From positions 6,065,501-6,129,500 of the forward strand of contig NZ_CP031030.1 in assembly GCF_003711225.1 (NCBI RefSeq): a stretch of 64,000 nucleotides of DNA, read 5' to 3'. The notes under the pieces were generated by a model. The model worked only from the letters and a program-made list of their open reading frames with translations. It did not search any database and was not told the origin of the DNA. A program made the position numbers and the translations under genes. Each line of letters starts with the position of its first letter. Positions within the stretch are counted from its first letter, which is position 1. The DNA comes from Runella sp. SP2 (lineage in GTDB: Bacteria > Bacteroidota > Bacteroidia > Cytophagales > Spirosomataceae). This document shows positions 40,561 to 49,123 of this stretch, in pieces.

Positions 40561-41337
40561 ATGCTTTTAGCCGTTGATGTAGGCAATACTGACACCGTTT
40601 TTGGCGTATGGCAAAACGATGAATGGACGCATATTTTTCGGGTACGTTCGCTCACCGATGAAGCAGCGCCTCACTACGAAACCAAACTTCGCCTTCATTT
40701 TTTAGAGGCAAATTTGTTGATTTCGGACGTACAAACGACGGTACTGAGCAGTGTCGTACCACCGCTGACGCCCGTTTTGCGGAGTATGTTGTCGGGGCTT
40801 TTTGGGATGCCGCCCGTGGTCGTTGGGCCAGAGGTGTATCCTGGACTAAAAGTAGAAATCGATCATCCGCACGAGATAGGAAGCGACTTGGTGGCCAACG
40901 CCGTGGCGGCTTATACCAAGTATGGACGCAATGCGGTAGTGGTGGATTTTGGGACGGCGCTTACGTTTACGACCGTCTCGGGTGACGGACGGATTTTGGG
41001 CGTAGCCATTGCTCCTGGGCTAAAAACTGCCGTCAAAGCCTTGTTTTCAAACACGGCTCAGCTCCCCGAAGTGCCCCTCAAATTGCCCGAATCGGCCATT
41101 GGTAAAAACACCACGCACGCGATTCAGGCGGGGATATTGCTCGGCTACGAGAGCTTGGTGCGTGGCATGATTACGCGGATTCGACGGGAACTCGACGGCG
41201 ACTGTATCGCCTTAGCAACGGGTGGGCTTTCGTCGATTATTGATACCCTTCACGGCGAGTTTGTGGAAGTAAACCGCAGTCTTACCCTCGATGGCCTACG
41301 CATCATTGGAGAACGCGTATCGGGGCTTTCAAGATAA
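40561..41337 (+). CDS. coaX: Type III pantothenate kinase
   Basis: This 258-residue enzyme phosphorylates pantothenate in coenzyme A synthesis. It is an ASKHA-fold kinase: LLAVDVGNTDTVFGVW at the N-terminus (phosphate loop), PHEIGSDLVANAVAAY near residue 100, and VVVDFGTALTFTTVSG near 125 (catalytic Asp). Length and motifs match CoaX. In some bacteria coaX is followed by birA or a Bvg factor partner; none is present here. Confidence 0.95.
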   Translation: MLLAVDVGNTDTVFGVWQNDEWTHIFRVRSLTDEAAPHYETKLRLHFLEANLLISDVQTTVLSSVVPPLTPVLRSMLSGLFGMPPVVVGPEVYPGLKVEIDHPHEIGSDLVANAVAAYTKYGRNAVVVDFGTALTFTTVSGDGRILGVAIAPGLKTAVKALFSNTAQLPEVPLKLPESAIGKNTTHAIQAGILLGYESLVRGMITRIRRELDGDCIALATGGLSSIIDTLHGEFVEVNRSLTLDGLRIIGERVSGLSR

Positions 41338-41382
41338 AGACTTTGCCTCGTGCCCATTATTCACAGGTTTCTAGTCTGTTTA

Positions 41383-41952
41383 CTAAAGATGAAATAGGGC
41401 TTGTACCTGTAGCGAAATCTTATACGACTGATAGTTGGTCGGTATGAAATTATTGGGTCGAGGTATTACTTCTTTTTGGTACTGCGGCTGAATAATCCAA
41501 CTTACCCGTGAATTAGGCTTATAAAGTAACCCTGTACCAAGGATAATGTCTAACGATGTGGAGGGATTGGGGCGATAAGTAGAAGGAGTGGCTATGATTG
41601 TACCGACAGAAAAATAGGGAGCAAAAGTATGATGAATTGCTTTGTAATTTAGTAAAATTGGGACATTCCAGTAACCCCGTTTTTCTATTTTTTCATTGGG
41701 CTTTAAATGAATTTGATGGTAGTTTACCCCCGTCGAAACAGACCATTTTGAAGTGAAGGAATAATATCCCAAGATGCCCACCAATGGGCCATATCCTCGG
41801 TCATGAGAAGCTGGATTTAAAAAAGAATTGCGTGAGGTTATATTGACTTGAATAAAACCTACGACAGGAGCTATGGCAAACCGACTTTGTGCCTCTGTTC
41901 TGTTTATGACAAAGAATAAACAGAACAAGACTGATTTTTTGAAAACTTTCAT
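41383..41952 (-). CDS. Outer-membrane beta-barrel protein (PorT-like family)
   Basis: A 189-residue protein with a signal peptide (MKVFKKSVLFCLFFVINR, cleaved near TEAQ). Short alternating strands with glycines follow (VSTGVNYHQIHL, YWNVPILLNYKAI, SLDIILGTGLLYK), and it ends with QALFHL. It resembles small eight-strand barrels annotated PorT/OMP_b-brl in this phylum, but the closest function is unknown. The ORF is open to 42009; ATG 41952 is chosen for its signal peptide. Confidence 0.7.
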   Translation of the reverse strand: MKVFKKSVLFCLFFVINRTEAQSRFAIAPVVGFIQVNITSRNSFLNPASHDRGYGPLVGILGYYSFTSKWSVSTGVNYHQIHLKPNEKIEKRGYWNVPILLNYKAIHHTFAPYFSVGTIIATPSTYRPNPSTSLDIILGTGLLYKPNSRVSWIIQPQYQKEVIPRPNNFIPTNYQSYKISLQVQALFHL

Positions 41953-42127
41953 AACGAGAGAATCGCTAATGTTTATCAAAAATGGGGAAATCTCTTCGCA
42001 GAGAAACAACTTCTTAGCTACATAACGCTAAATGGAGACTTTTAGCCTAAACGTACAAAGAAATAGCCTCATAGAGAGGTGATAATAGCACAATGAACGG
42101 TTAGCAGTGGTTAAAAGTTGACAAAAC

Positions 42128-42787
42128 TCAAAGCTTCAACTTATACGAAACACCAATTAAAAAACGATTCTCTTGACTACCTTGAAGTCGGTAATCCGTA
42201 AAGCCTGAAACATCAATTTTGTTGCGTTTGTTGATGGCAAACTCAATCCCGCCTTTGTTTCGCATTTGATCAAAACCAACGCCGCCTAACTGGTAAAAAA
42301 AGTCCGTCGAAACGTAGGGGGTGAAGCGCGATTGGTTGGGGTAAGACACTTCAAATTTGTTACGCACATAGCTTTTGTCGTTTTCGAGGCCGCTATCGTC
42401 GTCCATAAACTGGTTTTGGTATCGCAAACGGTAATCAAATTTTAGCTTCCAAATTTTACGGTCGTAGGCAATGTCGGCATAAAAACGGTGGTAAGGACGG
42501 TATTCGTAGCCTGTTTTATCGTCATTTCTCTTTCGACGACCTATAAAACGATAATATCCGCTTACTTCCCAGCGCTTGTTAAGTTTGTACGATACGCCAG
42601 CTTCGCCCAGGTATGCCCGTAAGATGGAAACGTTATCGGTAAAACGGAACTGTGTATTTACACTCACTGAAAGCGATTTGGTGATTTTTTTCTCCACACC
42701 TACTCCCGACCACAAACCAATGTCCGTTGCTTGGGCTTTTCCCAAAAACGGTAAACATACGAAGGCTGCGATTGCTATTTTTTTCAT
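42128..42787 (-). CDS. DUF2490 family protein, CotH/VTC-locus copy
   Basis: This 219-residue protein begins with a signal peptide (MKKIAIAAFVCLPFLGKAQ). DUF2490 beta-strand sequence follows (DIGLWSGVGVEKKITKSLSV, RWEVSGYYRFIGRRK) and it ends VSYKLKL, the strand and aromatic/hydrophobic terminus of an outer-membrane barrel. It is the second DUF2490 gene in the window; the first is next to the phosphate transporter. The upstream gap to DUF4956 is 114 bp with two hairpin repeats, so it may be co-transcribed or separate. Its function is unknown. Confidence 0.8.
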   Translation of the reverse strand: MKKIAIAAFVCLPFLGKAQATDIGLWSGVGVEKKITKSLSVSVNTQFRFTDNVSILRAYLGEAGVSYKLNKRWEVSGYYRFIGRRKRNDDKTGYEYRPYHRFYADIAYDRKIWKLKFDYRLRYQNQFMDDDSGLENDKSYVRNKFEVSYPNQSRFTPYVSTDFFYQLGGVGFDQMRNKGGIEFAINKRNKIDVSGFTDYRLQGSQENRFLIGVSYKLKL

Positions 42788-42842
42788 TTTTTTGACGGTT
42801 TCCTGTTTTTAGTTTTGGGTTTACTTCTTGCCTCCTTCGAGC

Positions 42843-42865
42843 GGGTTATGAGCAACCCTTAGCAC
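42843..42865 (+). repeat. Dispersed hairpin repeat, variant copy
   Basis: GGGTTATGAGCAACCC plus TTAGCAC; one stem base differs (G to A), shortening the stem to five pairs. It lies between DUF2490 and DUF4956. Confidence 0.55.
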
Positions 42866-42901
42866 GGCACACGGCTTGCCCCTCGCTATTTGCCCCTTGC
42901 A

Positions 42902-43561
42902 CTATTCGGTCGGGTTGTGAGCCACCCTTAGCACTTGATTTTTTACCGTTCCTTGGTAATAAAAAATCATGATAAGTGCCGAGTCCTTCAAAAAATCCAT
43001 CGTTTGAACTTCTACGCGGTGTACGGCCAAGCCTGTTCGGACGCGTAAGTCTTCCAATAATTCTTCCTGACGCTCGGGCGTGATGAGCTCGATGCGGTCA
43101 TACTGGATGTTTTTGGTCAACTCTCTTTTGATAAGCAAATTTCCTTCCAAAAGCCACACCACCAATAAAATCATTCCGTTAACTAATCCTAATTCGTCCC
43201 AACTACCTTTGATAATGGCCGAAATCAATCCCACCGAAATCACGATAAACAAGTACGTCATGTCTTTGGCTGACAGCCCCTCGGTGCGGTAGCGCAACAT
43301 TGAGAAAACCGCAAATAACCCAAAAGCAGCTCCCATCGACATTTGTACTTTATTGAGAAGGTACGTGATGAGAAAAATCACGATATTGAAGCCAAAAAAT
43401 GTCAAAAATAAGTCGGTGCGGCGGTAAATACGGTAATAAATGAGGCGCACAAGAATCGTTGTGGTGAGTACATCAACGAGCAAACGTACAAAAAACTTTT
43501 CGGGTAGTTTATTAAACCACTCAAAGGTATCAGGCGTGGTGAGTTCTTGCAGAAAAAGCAT
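42902..43561 (-). CDS. DUF4956 membrane protein
   Basis: This 219-residue protein has at least four hydrophobic segments in its N-terminal half, with the family segment MSMGAAFGLFAVFSMLRYRT near residue 80 (here followed by EGLSAKDMTYLF). A cytoplasmic C-terminal domain of about 80 residues follows. DUF4956 genes commonly sit beside VTC-domain and CotH genes, as here. The start lies 32 nt inside the VTC gene end (43530), implying coupling. The last residues VLRVAHNP are encoded by a dispersed hairpin repeat (42912-42934), so the native C-terminus probably ended near VKNQ. Its role is unknown. Confidence 0.87.
   Translation of the reverse strand: MLFLQELTTPDTFEWFNKLPEKFFVRLLVDVLTTTILVRLIYYRIYRRTDLFLTFFGFNIVIFLITYLLNKVQMSMGAAFGLFAVFSMLRYRTEGLSAKDMTYLFIVISVGLISAIIKGSWDELGLVNGMILLVVWLLEGNLLIKRELTKNIQYDRIELITPERQEELLEDLRVRTGLAVHRVEVQTMDFLKDSALIMIFYYQGTVKNQVLRVAHNPTE
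42912..42934 (+). repeat. Dispersed hairpin repeat inside the DUF4956 reading frame
   Basis: GGGTTGTGAGCCACCC plus TTAGCAC. It supplies the final coding bases and eight residues of the DUF4956 gene. One base in the right arm (A to C) weakens the stem. Confidence 0.6.
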
Positions 43562-44366
43562 GCGCTAGTTTGTGTAAATGATTGAGTTTTGATTTAAACC
43601 GATTGTACTTGACGTGGTTGTAAAGGCTGATAATGCCCAGGCAATATTTACTAATTGACCCTTCTCTGAGTTTATACTTTTTCATCAGATCCAGAAAAAA
43701 CGAGTGTTTGAGCGACTCTTGCTTTACTTCGGCGACGACAACTGGAGCATAATTTTTAACTGTCTTTTCGTTTCGAAACGTCAGGTTTAAATCCAGCGTA
43801 AGCCGTTCGGCAGTAGTTCTACTTACAAGGGTCATGCGGGTATAGTCCACCCACAAAACGGGCTGTAAGTCGGTGGCAGCAAACGGCGTCAGCCGTTGTA
43901 GGAAACCACAAACATTATCTTCCATCTTTTCGCCAGGAAGTTGTTGTTGGCGTACTCGTGTTTTGATGGTACGCCCTTTATTATTCTTAAATTTAACTTC
44001 CGTAAAAATGAGGTTTGATTGCACGTAGTTACGCTGACGAATCTTGTAGCGATTAAGCCTTCCCGACTGATGTTCGTGATAAAGTTGCAAGGATTCGGTA
44101 TCAAAATACAACGTTTCATAGTCGGCCAGTCGCAAGCCATTTACTTCCAAAATGCGGTAATGAGGAAGCAAATCGGAGAGAATCACTGAGAACATTCCGA
44201 GCGGAATCACAAACTTGGCGTCGGTACGGTTCATCAGCTTTACACTGTCCATTTCGGCCAACGAAATCGCTTCAAACGCCTTGGCTTGCTGCTTGATTGC
44301 CTCAAACAACTCCTCAGTCGTCGTAACGGTATTTTTTAGTTTGAATGAGTTTGCCTTTGCCGTCAT
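43530..44366 (-). CDS. VTC-domain polyphosphate polymerase-like protein
   Basis: About 278 residues with the VTC4-type tunnel-domain motifs in order: LMNRTDAKFVI (about 50-60), YDTESLQLYHEHQSGR (text reads YFDTESLQLYHE), RYKIRQRNYV (basic strand), EVKFKNNKGRTIKTRVR, DLNLTFR, VVVAEVKQE, and ISKYCLGI near the end. These are the residues that bind the polyphosphate chain and nucleotide in yeast Vtc4, which makes polyP from ATP. ATG 44366 is chosen; 44417 and 44252 are alternatives. It overlaps the upstream hypothetical gene by 53 nt and DUF4956 by 32 nt. Enzymatic activity is inferred. Confidence 0.87.
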   Translation of the reverse strand: MTAKANSFKLKNTVTTTEELFEAIKQQAKAFEAISLAEMDSVKLMNRTDAKFVIPLGMFSVILSDLLPHYRILEVNGLRLADYETLYFDTESLQLYHEHQSGRLNRYKIRQRNYVQSNLIFTEVKFKNNKGRTIKTRVRQQQLPGEKMEDNVCGFLQRLTPFAATDLQPVLWVDYTRMTLVSRTTAERLTLDLNLTFRNEKTVKNYAPVVVAEVKQESLKHSFFLDLMKKYKLREGSISKYCLGIISLYNHVKYNRFKSKLNHLHKLAHAFSARTHHA

Positions 44367-44796
44367 AAGTTTTCTTTTCCAATTTGAGGCCACGTCGGTC
44401 GGCAACAAAAACCGCACGACTAACCAGTTGATTTTTTGAATTGAATTCTGACTCTTCGATTTTTTCGCCTAGTTCGTTGTATTTATAGACTTCTCGTTTG
44501 AGTTGGTGATTGGTAGCATCGAAGGTAATTTCCTGCGTTTTGTTATCGAATTTGTCAAAGATGCGTACAATACGTTCTTCTATTTTGCCATAGTTATCGT
44601 ACTTCACTTCTTCGATGACGTTGCCGTCTTTGTCAAACTTTTTGTACGAATTATTTCTGGTAACTTCCTTTCCATCAACGACTTCGACGATGGTTTCGGT
44701 GGTAGAAACAATGTCGTACTTTTTTACTTCCTTTTTGCTTTGTGCCCAACCAACGGATATGCTCAATAAGGCCACAAAGATGCTACTGTTCGACAT
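44314..44796 (-). CDS. Secreted YD/MORN-like repeat protein
   Basis: This 160-residue protein has a signal peptide (MSNSSIFVALLSISVGWAQ). It is built of repeating units of about 20-25 residues with Y.K.D..G..IEE.. patterns (KKFDKDGNVIEEVKYDNYGK, KYNELGEKIEESEFNSKNQL, KTYDGKGKLIQTKKYRYDD). Such YD/MORN-like repeats form beta-sheet scaffolds in Bacteroidota periplasmic proteins. It begins seven nt after the CotH1 stop and overlaps the VTC start. A possible role as cargo or scaffold of the CotH/VTC set is inferred from position only. Confidence 0.72.
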   Translation of the reverse strand: MSNSSIFVALLSISVGWAQSKKEVKKYDIVSTTETIVEVVDGKEVTRNNSYKKFDKDGNVIEEVKYDNYGKIEERIVRIFDKFDNKTQEITFDATNHQLKREVYKYNELGEKIEESEFNSKNQLVSRAVFVADRRGLKLEKKTYDGKGKLIQTKKYRYDD

Positions 44797-44803
44797 ATAC
44801 TTT

Positions 44804-46267
44804 TTATTTAAGGAAAGTATTAACTGCTTGGTTTCGAGTGACAACATGCTGTTTGAGTTCGGCCAAAGATGCCGTAAATGCGGTAGTACTTGTGAGGTTG
44901 GTGTAAGGAGAAACCTCTTTTTCGGTGCCTGTCACGTACGGCGTGACGAGCGTTGTATATTTTTCAAACAACTCGTTCATTTTGGCAGTGGTGAAAACAT
45001 TATCCGCAAACGAACGCACGTACTGTTTGTATTTGGCGTAATAAACGGGATCAGCGGCGACGTTGCGAATGAGCGGCCAACCCGTGCCTACTTCGGTCAT
45101 GGCCAACGACACGGCCGAACGGCTCATTCCTCCGCCCGTTGCCGAGCTAGTCATCGACATGTTGTGATCCCACGGAATCCACGTCAATTTGTTCGTTGGC
45201 GAGTTGTACAAGTAATAATTGTGCGCCATCGCTCCGTACGAGTCCCAATTGACAATGGTGTTGTTGATGGCCAAATACTTTAAATAATTATCAACGTTGA
45301 AAGTTTTTTCGAGATTAGCGCGCCACTGTGCGGCGTTGGTGGTGCGGTCGGTACTATTGAGGGCCGTGACAAACGCCTGAACATCGCTGTAATCAGCCGC
45401 AGTTTCGTTATTTTTCTTTTCAAACTGTGATTGAACAAACGACTGAAATGTCGATTCTGGTTTGTAAATATTTCCTTTTGTTTCGCCAAATTGGTCTTTT
45501 ACCATCGTATCGTCAATAATCTCTACCATGGTATATATGCCACAGTACTTGGCTCCTTCGCCAAAGTTGATATATACTTTATAGAAGGCCGTACGAGCGG
45601 CAGCTACTCCTCCCATGCGAAAAATATCGGCCACTACTTTTTCCCGAATTAGCGAGTTATCTGCGTACGCAGGCGACATCGACAATTCTTTGAAACCGTA
45701 TAAGCGCTGGTTGTTAATTTCTGGATATTTGTCTTCAAATTCATCAAACTTTAGTCGAAAGGGGAGTTTATAAATACCAGCGCCCCAAGTCGAAGAAAGA
45801 CTTGAATTGCCTTTAAGGCGGAATCCTACCTTGTTCCATGCTTTTCCGTTGAATTTGAGGGTAGTAGCTACGTAGATGGGGGTGCCACCGATGAGGTCGA
45901 GGCCACCACCGCCAGGGGCGCCACCGCCGTTTCCTCCGTTGGGTGGGTTGCCGCCTGGTACTCCGCCGCCACCTTGTGAACCGCTGCTACGCGTGCCAAA
46001 AGCCGTTCCTGTGAGGGTTTGCATATCGGTTTTGATGGCTGTCCAATCGGCGGCCGTCATCGTGATTTCGAGGGTATTAACTTGGCTTTGTGGAAAGACA
46101 ATGTCATAGTTGGGGGTGCCATCGCCACTGTGCGACTCGGTTGTCCAGTCGGGGTTGGCGGTTTCGGCAGTGCCATCGCCAGGGGTTACTTCCTGCACTT
46201 TATCTTTGCAAGAAGTGACAACAAAGGCCATGAGTGCCACAAAAATCGTGGAACGAACAATTTTCAT
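44804..46267 (-). CDS. CotH-family protein kinase, lipoprotein (copy 1)
   Basis: About 487 residues with an N-terminal lipobox (VVTSC in MKIVRSTIFVALMAFVVTSC), predicted outer-surface or periplasmic lipoprotein. A Gly-rich linker (about 90-130) precedes the CotH kinase core: FRLKGNSSLSSTWG, YGFKELSMSPAYADNSLIRE, KVYINFGEGAKYCGIYTMVE, GNIYKPESTF, then NWDSYGAMAHNYYLY and WIPWDHNMSM, which carry the conserved catalytic Asp pair. CotH proteins are atypical kinases that phosphorylate secreted proteins. It is 79 bp downstream of a paralogue. The frame is open to 46306; ATG 46267 gives the lipoprotein signal. Confidence 0.9.
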   Translation of the reverse strand: MKIVRSTIFVALMAFVVTSCKDKVQEVTPGDGTAETANPDWTTESHSGDGTPNYDIVFPQSQVNTLEITMTAADWTAIKTDMQTLTGTAFGTRSSGSQGGGGVPGGNPPNGGNGGGAPGGGGLDLIGGTPIYVATTLKFNGKAWNKVGFRLKGNSSLSSTWGAGIYKLPFRLKFDEFEDKYPEINNQRLYGFKELSMSPAYADNSLIREKVVADIFRMGGVAAARTAFYKVYINFGEGAKYCGIYTMVEIIDDTMVKDQFGETKGNIYKPESTFQSFVQSQFEKKNNETAADYSDVQAFVTALNSTDRTTNAAQWRANLEKTFNVDNYLKYLAINNTIVNWDSYGAMAHNYYLYNSPTNKLTWIPWDHNMSMTSSATGGGMSRSAVSLAMTEVGTGWPLIRNVAADPVYYAKYKQYVRSFADNVFTTAKMNELFEKYTTLVTPYVTGTEKEVSPYTNLTSTTAFTASLAELKQHVVTRNQAVNTFLK

Positions 46268-46346
46268 AGAGGTGTCAGAATATGAGTTTAGAGGCATCGG
46301 TATCAATGAGGTTTACGTTAAAAGAAATAGTTACGTTGCAAGAGGG

Positions 46347-47831
46347 CTAGGGCTTTTGTAAAAACGCTTCTACTTTTTGGCGTTGGGAGGCTACATATTG
46401 ATTCAATTGTTCAAGCGAACGGCCGAAGTTTGTCACATCGCGCAGTTGAGAATAGGGTCGTACTTCTTGACCCTCTACATAAGGGGCGATGAGTCGATGT
46501 TGACGTTCCAATAACTTTTTCATGTTGGTAGTTGTAAATAGATGTTGGGTAAACTCTTTGACGTAATTTTTGTACTGCACAAAATAGACAGGGTCATCGG
46601 CTAGGTAGCGAATCAATGGCCATTGCTTACTAACGGACGAGAGGTCGAGGGAAACATTCCCGCCAAATCCGCCTTTTTTACCTCCCATCGGCGGCGGCGG
46701 AAAGAACCCTTCAGAAGGGGCACTACTTTCATTGCGCGCCATTGCAGAAGGAAACATTCCACCACCGCCACGGTTCGAAAGGGCTTCGTTGTTGTCCCAC
46801 GGAATCCATGTAAGCTTTTTGGTAGGAGAATTGTACAGGTAAAAGTTGTGAGCCATGGCTCCGTAGGTATCCCAATTGCCAATGACGTTGTTGATGGCCA
46901 AATATTTTAAAAAATGATCGACATTGAACGTTGCTTCCAGTTGTGAACGCCATTGGGCGGGGGAAGTAAGTCGGATTGAGTCGTTTAAGGCTGCGACAAA
47001 CGCCCGAACGTCGCTGTAATCTGCCTGTTTTTTATTATTTTTCTTCTCAAACTGCGCCTGATTAAACTGTTGAAAAGTAGATTCGGGTTTGTAAATATTT
47101 CCTTTGGTATCTCCAAATTGAGTACCAACCATCGTGTCGTCAATAACTTCTACCATGGTATAAACGCCACAGTATTTCAAGCCTTCTCCAAAATTGATAA
47201 ATACGCGATAAAAAGCCGTTTGGGCGGCGGGAACGCCGCCTTGGCGAAACAAATCAGCGGCTACTTTTTCGTGTAAAAGTGAGGGGTCGTTGGCGGCAGG
47301 TGACATCGCTAACTCATGAAAGCCGTAAAATGAGGGCTTTGTTGCCCCTTTAGGTGAAAATTTATCAAACGATAATCGAAAAGGTAATTTGTAAATGCCT
47401 TGCCCCCACGACATCATTAGGGTAGAATTGCCTTTCAATCGAAAACCAACCGAATTCCAATTTTTGCCGTTGAATTTTAAAGAAGCGCTGACGTACTCAG
47501 GTTCACTTTGGCCAAAATGAGCAGGGCCTCCACCCATGGGGACGCCACCCATAGGAGGGGGAAAAGCACCGTTTTTAGGCATTGGCCCTGGAAATCGACT
47601 TCCTTTTCCAAACTCGTTTCCAAATTTCTTTTTCATATCAGTTTGTACACTATCCCATGTGGCTTTCGTCAACGTAATTTCGAGGGTATTGACCCGATTT
47701 TGAGGAAATACAACCTCGTAATTGGGCAGGATTGGCTTCTTTTTGGAGGTAGAAGTGTTGTTTTGGCTTGTGCTTTGGAAGGAAATCCAACAAAGTAAGC
47801 CGAGCAAAAAAAGATAAGGTGTGCGTTTCAT
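46347..47831 (-). CDS. CotH-family protein kinase (copy 2)
   Basis: A 494-residue paralogue of the adjacent gene with the same motif order: FRLKGNSTLMMSWG, CGVYTMVEVIDDTMV, GNIYKPESTFQQF, NWDTYGAMAHNFYLY, WIPWDNNEAL. It has a type I signal peptide (MKRTPYLFLLGLLCWISFQ) rather than a lipobox, so it is probably soluble in the periplasm or secreted. Two Pro/Met/Gly-rich inserts (about 85-105 and 370-395; FPPPMGGVPMGGG, PPPPMGGKKGGFGG) differ from copy 1. It is the first gene of the minus-strand array and is divergent from the sensor kinase. Confidence 0.9.
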   Translation of the reverse strand: MKRTPYLFLLGLLCWISFQSTSQNNTSTSKKKPILPNYEVVFPQNRVNTLEITLTKATWDSVQTDMKKKFGNEFGKGSRFPGPMPKNGAFPPPMGGVPMGGGPAHFGQSEPEYVSASLKFNGKNWNSVGFRLKGNSTLMMSWGQGIYKLPFRLSFDKFSPKGATKPSFYGFHELAMSPAANDPSLLHEKVAADLFRQGGVPAAQTAFYRVFINFGEGLKYCGVYTMVEVIDDTMVGTQFGDTKGNIYKPESTFQQFNQAQFEKKNNKKQADYSDVRAFVAALNDSIRLTSPAQWRSQLEATFNVDHFLKYLAINNVIGNWDTYGAMAHNFYLYNSPTKKLTWIPWDNNEALSNRGGGGMFPSAMARNESSAPSEGFFPPPPMGGKKGGFGGNVSLDLSSVSKQWPLIRYLADDPVYFVQYKNYVKEFTQHLFTTTNMKKLLERQHRLIAPYVEGQEVRPYSQLRDVTNFGRSLEQLNQYVASQRQKVEAFLQKP

Positions 47832-47837
47832 CGGTTA

Positions 47838-47864
47838 TGGCGGTTTTAAAGGTGATTACCGCCA
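47838..47864 (-). promoter_or_regulatory. Hairpin in the CotH2 leader
   Basis: TGGCGGT and ACCGCCA form a 7-bp stem with a 13-nt loop, seven bases upstream of the CotH2 start codon at 47831. It could hide the ribosome site or be an operator. Weak evidence. Confidence 0.35.
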
Positions 47865-47942
47865 ATGAACGCAAGATGTGGCAGCTCTTGCCGTATGTGC
47901 CTACAAATACTGGATATGTGTAGAAGAATGTTAAGAAATTGT

Positions 47943-47950
47943 TAAGTTTG
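47943..47950 (+). promoter_or_regulatory. -7 element for the histidine kinase operon
   Basis: TAAGTTTG matches TAnnTTTG, about 60 nt before ATG 48011. It argues against the TTG start at 47939. Confidence 0.45.
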
Positions 47951-48010
47951 GCAAAGGCTCTACACAAACCACTGATAAATAGACACATTGCAACGAAGGT
48001 GGGTAGAAAA

Positions 48011-49123
48011 ATGTATAGCTATGAAAAGGGTTTTATGAAGTATTTAGAACGATATAACGGGTGGCTGCACCTAATAGGTTGGGTAGTTTACATTGCCTCT
48101 CCGTTGCTGTTTTTTTCCTTTTCAAACACGTGGTTTCCGCCTAATTTTGGCAGTTTTTTGCTGAGTAAGCTGGCAGGTGATGCCTTGTTGATTGCCTTTT
48201 TTTACCTCAATCTCCAACGCTTAATCCCGAATCTGCTGTCTAAAAAGGATGTGATTGCGTACGTGGGAGCAGTGGCAGGGGCATTGTTGATTTATTTGAT
48301 TGCCAACGATTTGCTGATGCAGTGGTGGCGAATGAATCGCCCTCCGATGCTTGGGCAAGTACCTCCGCCGATGCCACCACCCTCGGGAAGAATGCCCGTT
48401 CGGCCTCCTTTTGGGGCGATAGGGCCTCCACAAATCACTGCTTTTTTGTCGTTTTGTTTGATTACGTTGGCCAGCTCGATGATTGCCTTGGTGCGTGACC
48501 GTTTGCGTGAACGGGAAGAAAAACAACAGATTCAATTGGAAAAAATAGCGGCCGAATTGGCCGTGCTGAAACTCCAAATCAGCCCACATTTTTTGTTTAA
48601 CACCCTCAATAACATTCGTTGGTTGACGCGCCAAAAGTCGGATAATGCCGAAGAAGCAGTGGTGAAATTGTCGCAGTTGCTGCGGTACGTGATTTATCAG
48701 GCCAACCACGAACGTGTGCCACTGACGCAAGAAATTGAACACTTGCAGCATTTTATAGACCTCCAAAAAATGCGACTGACCGAGCAAAACTCCGTCTCGT
48801 TTGTGTGCGAAGGGGCGATTGAAAGGCATCAAATTGAACCTTTATTGTTTCTGCCATTTGTCGAAAATGCGTTTAAATACGGTCTGCACAGTCAACAAAA
48901 AAGCGATATTTTGATTGGCTTTCGGGTGGACGAAAACCACCTGTTGTTTTTTGCCGAAAACCCCATTTTTGAAAATAACCTACCTAAAGAAGGGGCGTCG
49001 GGACTAGGAATTAAAAATGTGGAACGCCGCCTAGCCCTGCATTATCCACAGCGGCACGAATTGCATATTTACACCAACGCCACTACATTTCGAGTGGAAC
49101 TATCCCTTGAATTAGCCCCATGA
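48011..49123 (+). CDS. LytS/YehU-type sensor histidine kinase
   Basis: About 370 residues. Four hydrophobic helices in the first 170 residues are followed by a linker coil, a His_kinase domain (LKLQISPHFLFNTLNNIRWL, phospho-acceptor His in the LQISPHFLFN motif) and a C-terminal ATPase (FVENAFKYGLHSQ N-box, GLGIKNVERRL G-box). The loop between helices 3 and 4 (about 117-150) is rich in P, M and R (VPPPMPPPSGRMPVRPP). This class pairs with LytTR regulators. Its stop codon overlaps the regulator's ATG by 4 bp. ATG 48035 is an alternative start. It is divergent from the CotH operon and may control it. Confidence 0.9.
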   Translation: MYSYEKGFMKYLERYNGWLHLIGWVVYIASPLLFFSFSNTWFPPNFGSFLLSKLAGDALLIAFFYLNLQRLIPNLLSKKDVIAYVGAVAGALLIYLIANDLLMQWWRMNRPPMLGQVPPPMPPPSGRMPVRPPFGAIGPPQITAFLSFCLITLASSMIALVRDRLREREEKQQIQLEKIAAELAVLKLQISPHFLFNTLNNIRWLTRQKSDNAEEAVVKLSQLLRYVIYQANHERVPLTQEIEHLQHFIDLQKMRLTEQNSVSFVCEGAIERHQIEPLLFLPFVENAFKYGLHSQQKSDILIGFRVDENHLLFFAENPIFENNLPKEGASGLGIKNVERRLALHYPQRHELHIYTNATTFRVELSLELAP

